A stretch of DNA of 64,000 nt from Urophycis tenuis. Its lineage: Eukaryota > Chordata > Actinopteri > Gadiformes > Phycidae. The position numbers and the translations under genes were made by a program. Below the pieces are notes generated by a model. The model did not search any database and was not told the DNA's origin. It worked only from the letters and a program-made list of their open reading frames with translations. Positions 1-18,592 of this stretch are shown piece after piece (position 1 is the first letter of the stretch; every line of letters begins with the position of its first letter). The stretch covers positions 4,376,483 through 4,440,482 of the forward strand of contig JAXIVH010000019.1 of NCBI GenBank assembly GCA_036785325.1, in the 5' to 3' direction.

Positions 1-2349
1 ATTACCAGCTAAATAAATACAAATATTCCCATTTCCAGGTCACATCAAAGGCGCTGAAATGTCTCAGTGTAGGGGTCGATCGAACCCAACACATCCAACA
101 ACTGTCCTGTCATGTATGATCAGACCAACATTCAAAACGTTGGTCTTACGTTTGCATGCTGCCACGTGACAGACGGGCCATCGCCAGAAGAACTGTCACG
201 AAGCCTGTTTCTCCCTGTGATGGTTTACATGAAAACAGAACGCCCATGCATGGGGGCCAGCCGAAGTTCAACCGGGGACTCAAATATCAGGCTTCAATTG
301 TTGACATTTTGCGGTGACTTTTAGTTCAGTTCATATTTTTGCGTTCAAACTTTTAACTGAATTCCACCCTCTGAGTGTATTCCCTGTCAGACACATCACC
401 TAGAACTATCCCCCTAACGATCATCCATCTCTATACACATATCGAGCGCTGTAGTATGTGTCTATATCTATTTTAAAGGGATGTGTCGGTGTAATCCCCC
501 ATCCATGCTGAGCAGAGTACGGTGCAGGTGGACCCCCGAGGGTAACCGGCCGGTGCTTGTCGTTGTTTTTATTCCACTGCTAAACATCACAGAGAGCCCG
601 GTAACAGGTCAAGTATCACATAAAGCCTATTCCTACAGGCCATAGCCAACACTGGTCTATAGCGGGCCTTAATTCATCTTTTTTTTGTAAAAAAAATAAA
701 AAAATAAAATAAAATAAAAATAAAAATAACACATTTAAAAAATGCCCCATCTGAATGACAACATGTGGTCCGTGTATCGGACTACAGTGGAGCTTACATC
801 GAATCATAACGAAAAGCCTCCAGAATCCATCCCATCAACTCACATCGGATGATATCCATGATAGTCTAATGAAATCAACGGATGCCAAATGCATGGCCCG
901 CCATAGCTGAAGGCCTACATGTTCGTTTCGATGATGGTCAAACGATTGTTATTATTTTTTTTGCTATAGTATTGATGATAGATTATATATTATCCTCAAT
1001 ATTATTACTAGGAAATTCCCAAACTCTACAGTCCACTGGCAATGCAGGCTATCAGCACACTGCCTCCGAGCTGAAGAGCTCCAGACGAATAACCCTTCAA
1101 ATAGGAAACAAGCTGAGAACGGCGAAGGGAGTAAAGTCAGAACAAATCAACATCATGCCGGATCGCAGAAATGTAAAATCGCAGAATACGGGAGGCTATT
1201 TCCATCATCCCCAAAAATGGCGAATTCCGCACTCGGGCAAATCCACTGCGCAAAGTTGCGCGTAACCAAGTTATAATCAATGTCGTTACTTCTCAATCCC
1301 CAAACAATAACAGCACATGACGACATGTCCTATTTACTCCTGAATCTAGGACATGAAACAACGACCGTGAAATCCGCACAGACCCATAAGAGCCCCACAA
1401 AGTTTTTTTTTGTCCCCCCCCCCCTTCTTCTTCTTCTTTCTGAAATCTACAGGAATACATCCTTTCCCCTGGCTCGGTCACTTACTTGTCTGTCTCTTGT
1501 GACATATTCTGCTTCCTCTACGATTCTTCCTTGTGAAACTGGACTTTCAAGTCGGAGCAGGTTAACAGTGTGAGTGGATTGCCAGAAGTTGAGCTACAGG
1601 TAAGTCGACTTTTCTCGCTCTTTTTTTTTCTCTCTCTCCCTCCCTCCCTCCCTACCTCCCTCCCTCCCCTCCCAACCTCCACTCAGTCCTCCACTCCACC
1701 TCACAGGTAAACTGGGCTGCTGCTGCACCTCTGTATGCTCTGGTTGTCACCCACCCCGGATAAGCCCCGATCCCCTGCCCTGTGTGGTGTTCATTTGTCA
1801 GTAAAGAAGTAGAAAACATACACGGGCGACCGTCATTAATCATACATTTTTCATTTGCTTAGCAAATGGACCCAGGGCAACTTTGTTTCAAAAATTCTTT
1901 CACTGTGTGTGTGGGGACAAGGATCGAGGGTTGAGGGCGAGTCTGGTTGCTGATTGGCTCGTTTCCGTGTGCACTTGCCGATGATAGGCTGTCTGGTCAG
2001 AGAGCAGGTAGGACCCAACCTCAGCCCCGGGCTAAACCCCATGCACCGGTACTCCGCAGAGCCGGAGACGGATGAGGCAGACCCAGTTAAATGTTCACTG
2101 ACCACAACTATGGGCATGAGGGGGATTTTTTGTTGTTGTTGTAATGTGCGAATCCTGTGCGAAACTGTTTATACGCAGTGCGAGGCCACTTTTGTGACAC
2201 GGTGTAGGCTACTCAAAGCGAGCAGGATGATGCGTTTAGGCCTACATATAGTGAGGTGAACAAATAACGTGTTGAATGACTACCCACTATCAGCATTATG
2301 CAAATCATTATCAAACATATTATTAACACATCTGGATCAATTTACATCA
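1..2349. other. Gene-less left edge
   Basis: I recognise no protein family in either strand of this stretch. It is moderately AT-rich and contains pyrimidine tracts (about 1415-1440 and 1620-1680) and an A/T-rich low-complexity patch (about 675-740). The only splice-like signal is a good donor-type sequence, CAG/GTAAGT, with the intron side starting at 1600; with no coding exon beside it, it may be chance or the end of a non-coding exon. Confidence 0.5.
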
Positions 2350-2366
2350 TGTACCACGCACGCACG

Positions 2367-2423
<57 letters not shown>

Positions 2424-2898
2424 GCAAACACACAAGTACACACACACTCACACACACAACCACACACACTTACACACACAACCACACACACACACACTCA
2501 CACACACATTACACATTCTTGACACAAGCATTATTTGCGACATCCATCACCATTGGTTCAGTCAGTCCCTTTATTTACACATTGGGCTCTGGCTGTGTGT
2601 GTGCATGTGTGTGTGCGCGTGCATGTGTGTGTATGCGTGTGTGAGTGTGTGTGTGTGTGTGTGCGTGCTTGTGCATGTGTGTGCGTGCGTGTGCGTGTGT
2701 TTGTGTGTGTGTGTGTTTCAGAAGGACAGAAGGCGGGGGGGCGGCCCTCTCTTTAAGTCACACAATAGTATTGTTCTTCTTAATGAAGCCTGATTGTATG
2801 GAGGAGAGATCCTCTCTGATTAGCCTATAGAACAAGCCGGGCCCTATAGTGGAGCAGAGTGGTGTGGGGGGTAGTGTGTGTGTGTGTCTGTGTGTGTG

Positions 2899-2970
<72 letters not shown>

Positions 2971-3034
2971 CGTGTGTGTGTGTGTGTGCGTGTGTGTGTT
3001 TGTGTGTATGTGTGTGTGTGTGCGTGTGTACGTG

Positions 3035-3068
<34 letters not shown>

Positions 3069-3313
3069 TGTACTTGTGTGTGTGTGTGCATTGTGACCAC
3101 TTTCATTAAATCTATCTGATCTTTGAAGTTGACTGAAAAGCCTCACAGTTCTTTTTGTTGGGTAATATTTCAAACGAAACATTTGATTCGGTTTGCATGA
3201 CAACATGCAGACTTTGCTTATGAATGAATGCCCCCGGGCACACTTCTATGGAAATTCAAAAGCAAAGTCTGAGCTTCAGTTAAACCGTCTTATTGCCAGT
3301 GTGTGTGTGTGTG

Positions 3314-3345
<32 letters not shown>

Positions 3346-3660
3346 ATGTGCAGGTGCATGTGTGTTCGTGTCTATGGAGTGTGTGCATGCTTTGCCAACA
3401 ATCACTATCCTCCCTCGCCCAATTTGTATTAGTGAGCACCTGGGCTTATGTGTGTGTGTGTCTGTGTATGTGTGTATGTGTGTGTGTGTGTGTGTAAATT
3501 GAGCCGCTAGATAAATACAGGTGGGGTCCTTTCTGCTAACACAAGGCGAGAGAGAGAGAAAGAGAGAGAAAGAACGAGAGAGAGAGACACAGAGAGGCAG
3601 ATAGAGAGAGAGAGAGAGACAGAATAAGAGATAAGCGAGAGAAAGAGATTAGAGCAATTT
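2350..3660. repeat. Cluster of CA/GT and GA microsatellites
   Basis: Impure (CA)n runs occupy about 2365-2510. Impure (GT)n runs follow at 2592-2718, 2872-3090, 3299-3345 and 3451-3495. A (GA)n-rich tract lies at about 3547-3660. Long Thr-His or Cys-Val reading frames here are artefacts of the dinucleotide repeat. No gene is visible. Confidence 0.95.
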
Positions 3661-3868
3661 CAAAAAGACAAGAAATCCTAGAAAAGAAAGAGGCAGAAAA
3701 AAGAAGACAATTGTATTAGTTTGGTTATGGTAATGTCTCAAGTGGGTGTTGTCGTGGTGACTTGGTACAAAGGCCTCTTGCAGATTCCTCCATATCAGGG
3801 CAAAGCACATGTTATCTTTCACTTACCTTGAATAACAACCCCTCACCATCTCACTTAACGTCATTGAC
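3661..3868. other. Gene-less flank of assembly gap
   Basis: Unique-looking sequence between the GA-rich tract and the gap. No coding or repeat signal is seen. Confidence 0.5.
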
Positions 3869-4068
3869 NNNNNNNNNNNNNNNNNNNNNNNNNNNNNNNN
3901 NNNNNNNNNNNNNNNNNNNNNNNNNNNNNNNNNNNNNNNNNNNNNNNNNNNNNNNNNNNNNNNNNNNNNNNNNNNNNNNNNNNNNNNNNNNNNNNNNNNN
4001 NNNNNNNNNNNNNNNNNNNNNNNNNNNNNNNNNNNNNNNNNNNNNNNNNNNNNNNNNNNNNNNNNNNN
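3869..4068. other. Assembly gap (200 N)
   Basis: Exactly 200 consecutive N bases. A round number like this is a conventional scaffold-gap placeholder, so the true length and content are unknown. It follows a microsatellite cluster, a common cause of assembly breaks. Confidence 0.99.
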
Positions 4069-5655
4069 TTTTTGTTTGTTGTCGTTTTCAATGTTTCTCC
4101 AACTGCGCCGTCACATGGCTCAGGTCACTGAAGGTCATGCGGCGCCATGGCAACGGGTGATAAACAAAAACAAAGGCTCCAGTACTACTACTGCAGGTTC
4201 TGTGCATCACTCACACACGGTTTCACTCACTGTCGCTGCCTTGAAACAACGCTGTCAACTGTTCCCCCGGGACAACCTCGAATGCTAATAATAGCCTAAC
4301 CTCAGTAATAATGATGGATGATAACGATTATAATAAAAGAAACAAATTAAACACAAGCTACTGATTTGATGCATGTTGCTGATTGCTCCATAAAAGCCCC
4401 CTGTTAACCACACCTCCTTTCCCGAGGCCGACCCTTTCCGTCAGCTAGATGAAAAGAAACACGCAAAACGAGTAATTTCCGTCGCCTTTTCAAAACTTTG
4501 TCGCAAAACGGCAACCGTAATATCTCGTAACATCACGCGGACGTCAACATGGATATGGTGCTGCGTGTTTTTTTTTCTCCGCGTCCTCAATCACGTTGAG
4601 ACGTTCGGCCTGGTACCGGTTCCGCTGTGTACCGTGGGAGTCATTGTTCACTCCTGATGGGGTCGGGGTTTTGTGATTCTGCGTTTGTCTGATTTGTTTT
4701 GTGGCTTTTCTTTTTTTCTTTCAAAACATTTTGATTTTTTGTCTTCCCGTTACGTCTCCTCTAGCCTCGCCGTAGTTCCGCTGGAGTCCGGCATGCCTCT
4801 GCTTAAAACGCGACGCGCCAATGGGCCCCGAATGATGTAATATAACATTTTAATAAAAATGTACTTTGTTTGTGTTTCCCTTTTCTTGAAAGCGTTTGTG
4901 GGGGGGGGGGGGGGGGGGAGGTGTTTTTTTTTGTGGTTTTTTTTGTAATAACGTAATTGTATTTGGGAGCGGTTGGGGGGGGAGACTTACAGTGGTCTGT
5001 GAGACTGTTCATGCTTATCTCTGGACCCCCGAGTCTCCCATCCTGGGAAAACCTCCCACAGCCGTGCGTGGTAGATGTGTCCGTTCCGAGCGTGTTTAAT
5101 GTTTAATGTGTGTTTTCACGTCAACGCGGTCAGCAGAGATGAGCGAGGTTTTGCGTGGCGCGGTGGCATTTCTATCTCTAAATCATTGAAAGGATAATAA
5201 AGACCCAAGTTTGAAATCTAAATATGTTGGTTAAAGCACAGTGGTTTTGTATCGAGGTGTCACTCTCTTGAATTCATTTAAAAGGAAGACACACCGTTTC
5301 ATGGCAGTGTTATGTCTTTTCATGTGTTGTGAACCATTCAGTTCACGTTTTGTTTCATATGGTTTTTAAGATGAATAACATTTTTTCCTATGAAATTACT
5401 TCAACTGACTGCATTGAGGTGTATGGAAACACTATAACCATTTAATTCGTTAGGAACTGTATGTTATAAACCTGTGTGTGCGTGCTATAACTTGTGCGTG
5501 AAGGGGCCCAGTGCTGCCACTTCGTCAATCTCTACAAGAGCACCCTGCAGTGCACCCTGGAGGCAGTGGAAGAACGATTATAAAAGTGAGGGAGACAAAC
5601 AGACAGGCGGACATTTTAAAAGGCTGACAAAACTACAAAAACATCTGGCGACAGG
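4069..5655. other. Gene-less stretch upstream of the 14-3-3 gene
   Basis: No protein family is recognised. The 4400-4800 part is richer in CpG than its surroundings and could hold regulatory sequence or a non-coding exon, but no convincing splice pair was found. A poly-G run lies at about 4901-4918. The rest is ordinary AT-rich sequence. Confidence 0.4.
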
Positions 5656-5659
5656 CCAG

Positions 5660-5850
5660 ATGTGGGGGCGACAGTAGTTCAGTGGGTAGAGCGGGATGGA
5701 CAGAGCGGGTCGTCCACTCACCGTAGGGTCAGTGGTTCGATCCCCTTGATCCCCCACCTCCTCCAACTGTCCACATGTCGAACCCTCACAAAATGTACTA
5801 GTGGTAAGCCTTTGGACAAAAGCGTCTGCGCCTACCCTTTACCCTTTATA
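5660..5850 (+). mobile_element. tRNA-derived SINE with LINE-type tail
   Basis: The 5' part looks like a tRNA gene head. A box A-like sequence (AGTTCAGTGGGTAGAGC) is followed about 50 bases on by a box B-like GGTTCGATCCC. A pyrimidine-rich body follows. The 3' end carries TTTGGACAAAAGCGTCTGC, which also ends the LINE fragment near 14.03 kb. Three further copies lie at about 36484-36690 (-), 44545-44730 (-) and 49963-50145 (+), which establishes a dispersed family. Confidence 0.85.
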
Positions 5851-6369
5851 AGCAGGTATGCCACCTTAAAATGTATGTTTGTGTGTGTGTGTGTGAGTGT
5901 AATTACAGTGTATAATATAGGGTGTAATTATGTAATTATACAACTATGACCTTACCTCAAACAAAGAAACATGTCGAGCCTAACTCCAGTTTCCTTGCTT
6001 CAGCATCAGCAATTTCATGATTTGTCATACAATAGAAATAGCTGGTTAGACAGTAGAGCATGCAAAACTACATGATATATCGTAATTTGCTTACTACTTC
6101 TATTAATATTTTTTGTATTATTTACTGAGGTGGCTTGAATATCAGTCAAATTGGTCACCATTTGCAACTTGTAAATTGATAATGAGTGATTAATTAATTG
6201 ATAGGAGTCATAACTTAAGGCGTCCACGAAGGTGGCAATGTTGCACTTATTTTTCCAGAATCCATGGAATTACGTGAAGCCTACAGAATTAAGCCTGAAA
6301 CAGTTAAAGCCGCCCTAAAAAAAAAAAAAGCTACAACGCAGAAGTCCACATTCGTACAAATTATTCAGC
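5851..6369. other. Gene-less AT-rich spacer
   Basis: No coding or repeat family recognised beyond a short GT run near 5879-5893 and an A-run at 6318-6330. Confidence 0.45.
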
Positions 6370-6604
6370 GGACACCATTCACGGCTCTGGGTCCGAGGAG
6401 GAGAGGGAGAGAACGAGCCGGGGTGCCGCACGTCGATCACCGGTTGCCTTGGCAGCACGTGACGTCATCGGTCCCAGTCTTGTCCCTGCTGCCGTGCCTT
6501 TGATCGGAAGGAAACCCCGTGGACGCGAGCAGCAGCCAGACGCTTCAGGAAGGGCCATCAGCTGCGTTTGCAGAGCAGGGATCCACGAACTAACTACTTC
6601 TCAG
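6370..6604 (+). promoter_or_regulatory. Likely promoter and non-coding first exon of the 14-3-3 gene
   Basis: A CpG-rich island starts here. It contains an E-box CACGTG (6456-6461) that overlaps a perfect cAMP-response palindrome TGACGTCA (6460-6467). It ends in a strong donor, TTCTCAG/GTGGGT, with the exon side ending at 6604. The coding sequence of the 14-3-3 gene begins inside an exon that opens with a splice acceptor at 8287, so an upstream non-coding exon is required. This is the best candidate on the correct strand. The assignment is inference; transcript reads spanning 6604 to 8288 would settle it. Confidence 0.5.
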
Positions 6605-8287
6605 GTGGGTTTCCATCGTTTAGCTTCGGCGATCAACGCTCACTCGTGAACCCGGCCGTAGCTTTTGCACGTGCTCTTTTCGTTGATTCTTTCAAAATCC
6701 GCTCGCTTTGCTCCGAGGTCCGACCTGACGAGACGACAGCAGGGATGCTCCGCGGCTCATTGTTTGGCCGTTATTGAATGAGAGGAGAATGGGGGCTCGG
6801 TTCGCCCCGTGGGGGGTCCATCTAGCCGACCCCCGCAGCCTCGGTGTCGATTATTGAACGCGCCGGGTTCGAAACGAGCGTGTTCAAAGCGGGGAGAGTG
6901 TAACGTTATATTTAATTCAGGAAATGGAAAAAAAAAGGGCGTTCACTCGGTCTCTCCCTCTCTCTCCCAGCAGCCCGCTCCCATTCACATCGCGAGTGAG
7001 GTCAATGGCACCGTGATTTTTTTTTTTTTTTTGCTGCTTCCGTTTATTTGTCTTTTCCGTTACATCGTAAACCACGTTTACGATGTTGTTGAGAAGGTAA
7101 ATGGGCTATTTGTGTCGAATCCGAGTGGTTGTGTCTGTGCGCTGTCTGTGTGTTTGTTATAATGTGTGCTGCTGCTGCTGGGTGAGGGTCCCTGATGGGT
7201 CAGACGCTCGGGTGACGAGGTTACGTAATGTGGTGTCACGATCATAGTACTACTACGGACGACCAGGGGCATCAAACGGGCCATGGTGGGGATTTTCTTT
7301 TTAAGAACACACATTCATTATTTTTTAAATGTCTGTGTGTATATATATATATAATATATATATATATATCTCTTTTTTCTTTTTTGTTCTTTTTTCTTTT
7401 TTTTGCTTACACTTTTTTTTTTTTCAAATGCATCTACAACCCATGCAGGTCTCCGTCGCTGTTTCAATGTGGCCTCATGGAAACACTACATAAAAGCGTC
7501 ATGGGACCCTGTGCATTAGTGCAACAGCTTGCTCTGTTTTATTAGCAGCATTTTTTTTCATATGGCTTTGGTTGAATTAAATGTCAATACATTCAGTATA
7601 CTGATTGAGCACGACAGAGAGTGCCTTCGCAGAATCACACTGGTTCTGCTGAGGGGTTGACAATGCTGTGTGTGTGTTCACTTACACGCCTCCGGGCGAA
7701 TCCAAGGTATTACCTGTATAGTGACTAAACCCCCCCCCCCCCCCCCCCCCCAAGAGGCAATGCAACACACCGAGAGTAACCTGTTTTAGGTGTTCAATAT
7801 TTCATGTATTACGGTAATACTTTTCAAACGTAAAATCAGCCCCACCTTTTGTCATGCCTCCGCCCTAATTCCCTTTCACTTTCCCACACCTCCATCTTAC
7901 GCGGTTTTCCTGCCCTGTCCTTGTTTGCTCTGTGGTCTGTTCTCTCCGTTGTCCTCAAATCCTCTTAAAGGCACAGTCTAGCCAAGTTATTTTAGAAGCC
8001 GTTTGGTCGCATTGGTTGAAATTCTCTTTAAACACCCTGACTGCAATCAATAAATAAAAAAATCCACCGTCTGCGTCCAGCCTGTAGTACAATCCTGTTC
8101 AATCATAACAATCAGCCACCGAACAAAATAATTGTTTTTCGGGGGGCAGTGGCTCTGGTGGGAGTCCTGAAGGGCGGGGGGGGGGGGGGGGGGGTCATGT
8201 TGGTCGGACGCTTCCGACAATCCACTTCTGTACTACTGGTGTGTTTCTCCAACCGCCTGCCTTACCTATGAACCCCCCACCCACCAG
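6605..8287 (+). other. Probable first intron of the 14-3-3 gene
   Basis: The stretch runs from the candidate non-coding exon donor to the acceptor CCACCCACCAG ending at 8287. It contains a (TA)n tract near 7340-7369, a poly-C run near 7730-7751 and a poly-G run near 8178-8194. No coding exon was found. Confidence 0.45.
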
Positions 8288-8312
8288 AACTGCATCGAGG
8301 CGGACGGCGGCC

Positions 8313-16180
<7,868 letters not shown>

Positions 16181-17275
16181 TCTCCGAGTCTGGTCCTTAA
16201 AAAAATCGGAAAAAAACAGAACCCACATTTTTTACCTCTCACCAGCCTAATTTGTGTGTGTGTGTGGTGTGTCTGTCTAATGTGTGTGGTTGTGTGCAAT
16301 CATACATGCACAGCTATGTGTGTATGCTGGCCCTTCACTCACTGTGTGTGTGTGTGGGTACCTGGAGTATGTGTGTGTGTGTGTGTGCTCTTTTTAGGGC
16401 CACCGTGGGTATGACTTTCTGACCTGTCTGATGTTCTTTTTAGTTTTCTTTGGCGCATTACTCATCGTATGAAAAACAAAAAAAAGAATACAGTTCGACC
16501 TGCCTGCCCCGTTTGTTAAGACGGAAGACTCACCAAGCAAGAAGGAAAAACCTAAACAGTGGGGGTTTTTTCTTTCTTTTTTTATTTTTTATCACCAAGA
16601 CACAAATTCTCATGGGATTTTTTTTTTCTCGGTGTGTGGGCCGTTTGCCAAAACGTTAGTCCCGGGTGATAATTCTAGAACTACATTCCATTCACGTGAC
16701 GAGCTTCACTTTAGTCTTTGGTTTCTTTTTTTGACTTGCGACCTGCGCAGAATATTCATTTCCATGCTACAATGAGGTACAGACAACTTTATAGTGCATT
16801 ATCCTGACATGATACTGTAACTTGGATTTGTCTTGGCTGTGTAAAGAATACCTTTTGCCATATGCATTTAAATGGTTTCCTTCTTTTTTGTGTGTGTGTT
16901 CAGGTGTTTATAATTTTTTATATGGTATCCCTGCCGTCTCTTTTTAAGATACTTGTAATTTGTGTGTGGTTCAATAGTAATTTGGGTGCGCTTTGGGATT
17001 GGTAATTTATGCTTATGAAATATTAATCCCCCACAGGTGATACATGGGCATTTTCACCGTTCTAGTACACAAAGAGGCAATTAAGCTTAATTAAATGATA
17101 CATCTCAATTGATTAGTAAGTGGCACTTTGGAGGGTGATGCAAATTGTTGTAGCAACCGTACACTTTGATCAAATATAAGTCATCTACAATTGTTCAGAC
17201 TGACGACTTGTGTATCTGTTATTTAGGTTACATGCTTTCATGTTAGTGTGATTAAACATACTCAAAAATAGGTTT
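16181..17275 (+). other. Probable 3' UTR of the 14-3-3 gene
   Basis: A non-coding AT-rich stretch follows the TAG at 16178-16180. The best poly(A) signal seen is ATTAAA at 17251-17256, giving a UTR of about 1.1 kb. A weaker ATTAAA lies near 17089. The exact 3' end is inference. Confidence 0.5.
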
Positions 17276-18010
17276 CCCTCCTTGTTTTTTTTCTACAATG
17301 GAACTATGGTTTTACAGCAAGGATGGCAGTGCATTGATTAATCGTATAGTTCATCCATAGTATGCATTGTATGCACAATATGATACTAAACATTACGTAG
17401 TCTGCCAGTTAACCTCGCATGTAAAATGTTCAATGCTATTATATATATTCTATAATAACCAAATATATAGCCAAACTTACAAATGGCTTCTGCTCTCTTG
17501 TAACACTACTTGATACTACTTGGTTACCTACGGCATTTGTCATGCCTAATACTACAGAAAAGAAACAATCAGACACACATGGCCATGTTTGTTCTTATTC
17601 TGTAGTTTGTCTTCTGGTTCCCCTGCGTCTTGGTAGGTTAATTTGCATCTGTATGGGAGGGACTCTATGGGAGGCACTGAATCTGCAGGATTGCGCTTGA
17701 ATCCTTTTGACATTCCAACAAATGCACTTCCTGCCAACACTGCCAACTATAGGCGGTGACGGGAACTACAGTTTTGCAGCAGGAGCATTTTGGTAACTTT
17801 TTTTCCATTTTCACGTTTCATGAAATGAACCACAATTACAGCTGCGCAACCGTCACAATGACACGTTTTCTTTTTGTGTTCAAACGTTGACACAAATATG
17901 ATCATATTTAATTTAATCCAGCATTTAGGGGATAGCGACGCCCCTTTTTTTAGTTTTTTTTTTAACCCAGAGCTGAAAGCCGACTGGTCCGCTGCGATGA
18001 CGTGTCCCGG
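17276..18010. other. Intergenic spacer between the 14-3-3 gene and pabpc1
   Basis: No coding or repeat signal is recognised. It should contain the upstream part of the pabpc1 promoter. Confidence 0.5.
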
Positions 18011-18011
18011 A

Positions 18012-18019
18012 GTATATAG
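18012..18019 (+). promoter_or_regulatory. TATA-like box of pabpc1
   Basis: GTATATAG is followed about 30 bases later by a pyrimidine-rich stretch (CCAGCCCCCTCAACC, near 18038-18052). PABPC1 mRNAs are known 5'-terminal-oligopyrimidine messages, so a start in this stretch is plausible. That would leave a 5' UTR of roughly 550 bases, similar to the long leader known for mammalian PABPC1. Confidence 0.5.
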
Positions 18020-18111
18020 TCCGCCACTTCCCGGTGTCCAGCCCCCTCAACCCCGGCTGTTCGTGCTGTGTGAGTGCGTGTGTGCTCTTGAGCCCGCTCG
18101 GCACACATTCT

Positions 18112-18172
18112 ATAAAAAAAATAAAAATACAAAAAAAAATTTAAAACACCCAAAAAAACCGCTTAAAAAATC
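18112..18172 (+). promoter_or_regulatory. A-rich autoregulatory-type element in the pabpc1 5' UTR
   Basis: A stretch of about 60 bases holds six A-tracts of 8, 5, 9, 4, 7 and 6, separated by short pyrimidine-containing spacers; about 70% of bases are A. Mammalian PABPC1 leaders carry an A-rich sequence of similar length that binds PABP itself and represses translation. Position, strand, size and tract spacing match that element; activity in this fish is inferred. Confidence 0.8.
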
Positions 18173-18592
18173 TTAATTTCTTTTCTTTTTTTGTAACTAC
18201 TTCGGTGAAGCTGGAACTCCGACCCTCCTCGAAGACTGGAAGACACGAGCCGACACCATTTCAATCGACGTTTGTTGCTAGTTTAGGCCAAGTAGATATT
18301 TTTACGATTCCCCCCGTGGTTCAGTTCGCGTTACAAAGTTTTAATTTACAGACCAACGGCAACGCGGTTCGTTTTTAAAACTCGCCATTTACTAAAAACC
18401 GCATTTTTACCGGAACACCGCAGTTGTCAAGTCGACGGTCCCCTCGGTCCGGTTAACGTCCACCACTCAAACCCGTCGGCGACACGCGTGGTTTCTCTTC
18501 TCGGCGCGTACGGTCGGTTTTTTTTTAGTTTCCAAACGTCCGTGTTTTTTTTTTAATTTGGGGGTCGTGACGCTCGGTTCTCCACCCACAAG

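Noticed and set aside
2265..3500. Long His-Thr and Cys-Val reading frames
   Set aside because: They are translations of CA/GT microsatellites in every frame, with no start context, splice structure or family similarity.
3762..4160. Open frame spanning the N gap
   Set aside because: The apparent length comes from undefined bases; there is no supporting sequence.
5673..5740. Possible functional tRNA gene
   Set aside because: It has box A and B-like motifs but lacks a convincing acceptor stem and is repeated with the same downstream body at four sites, so it is a SINE head.
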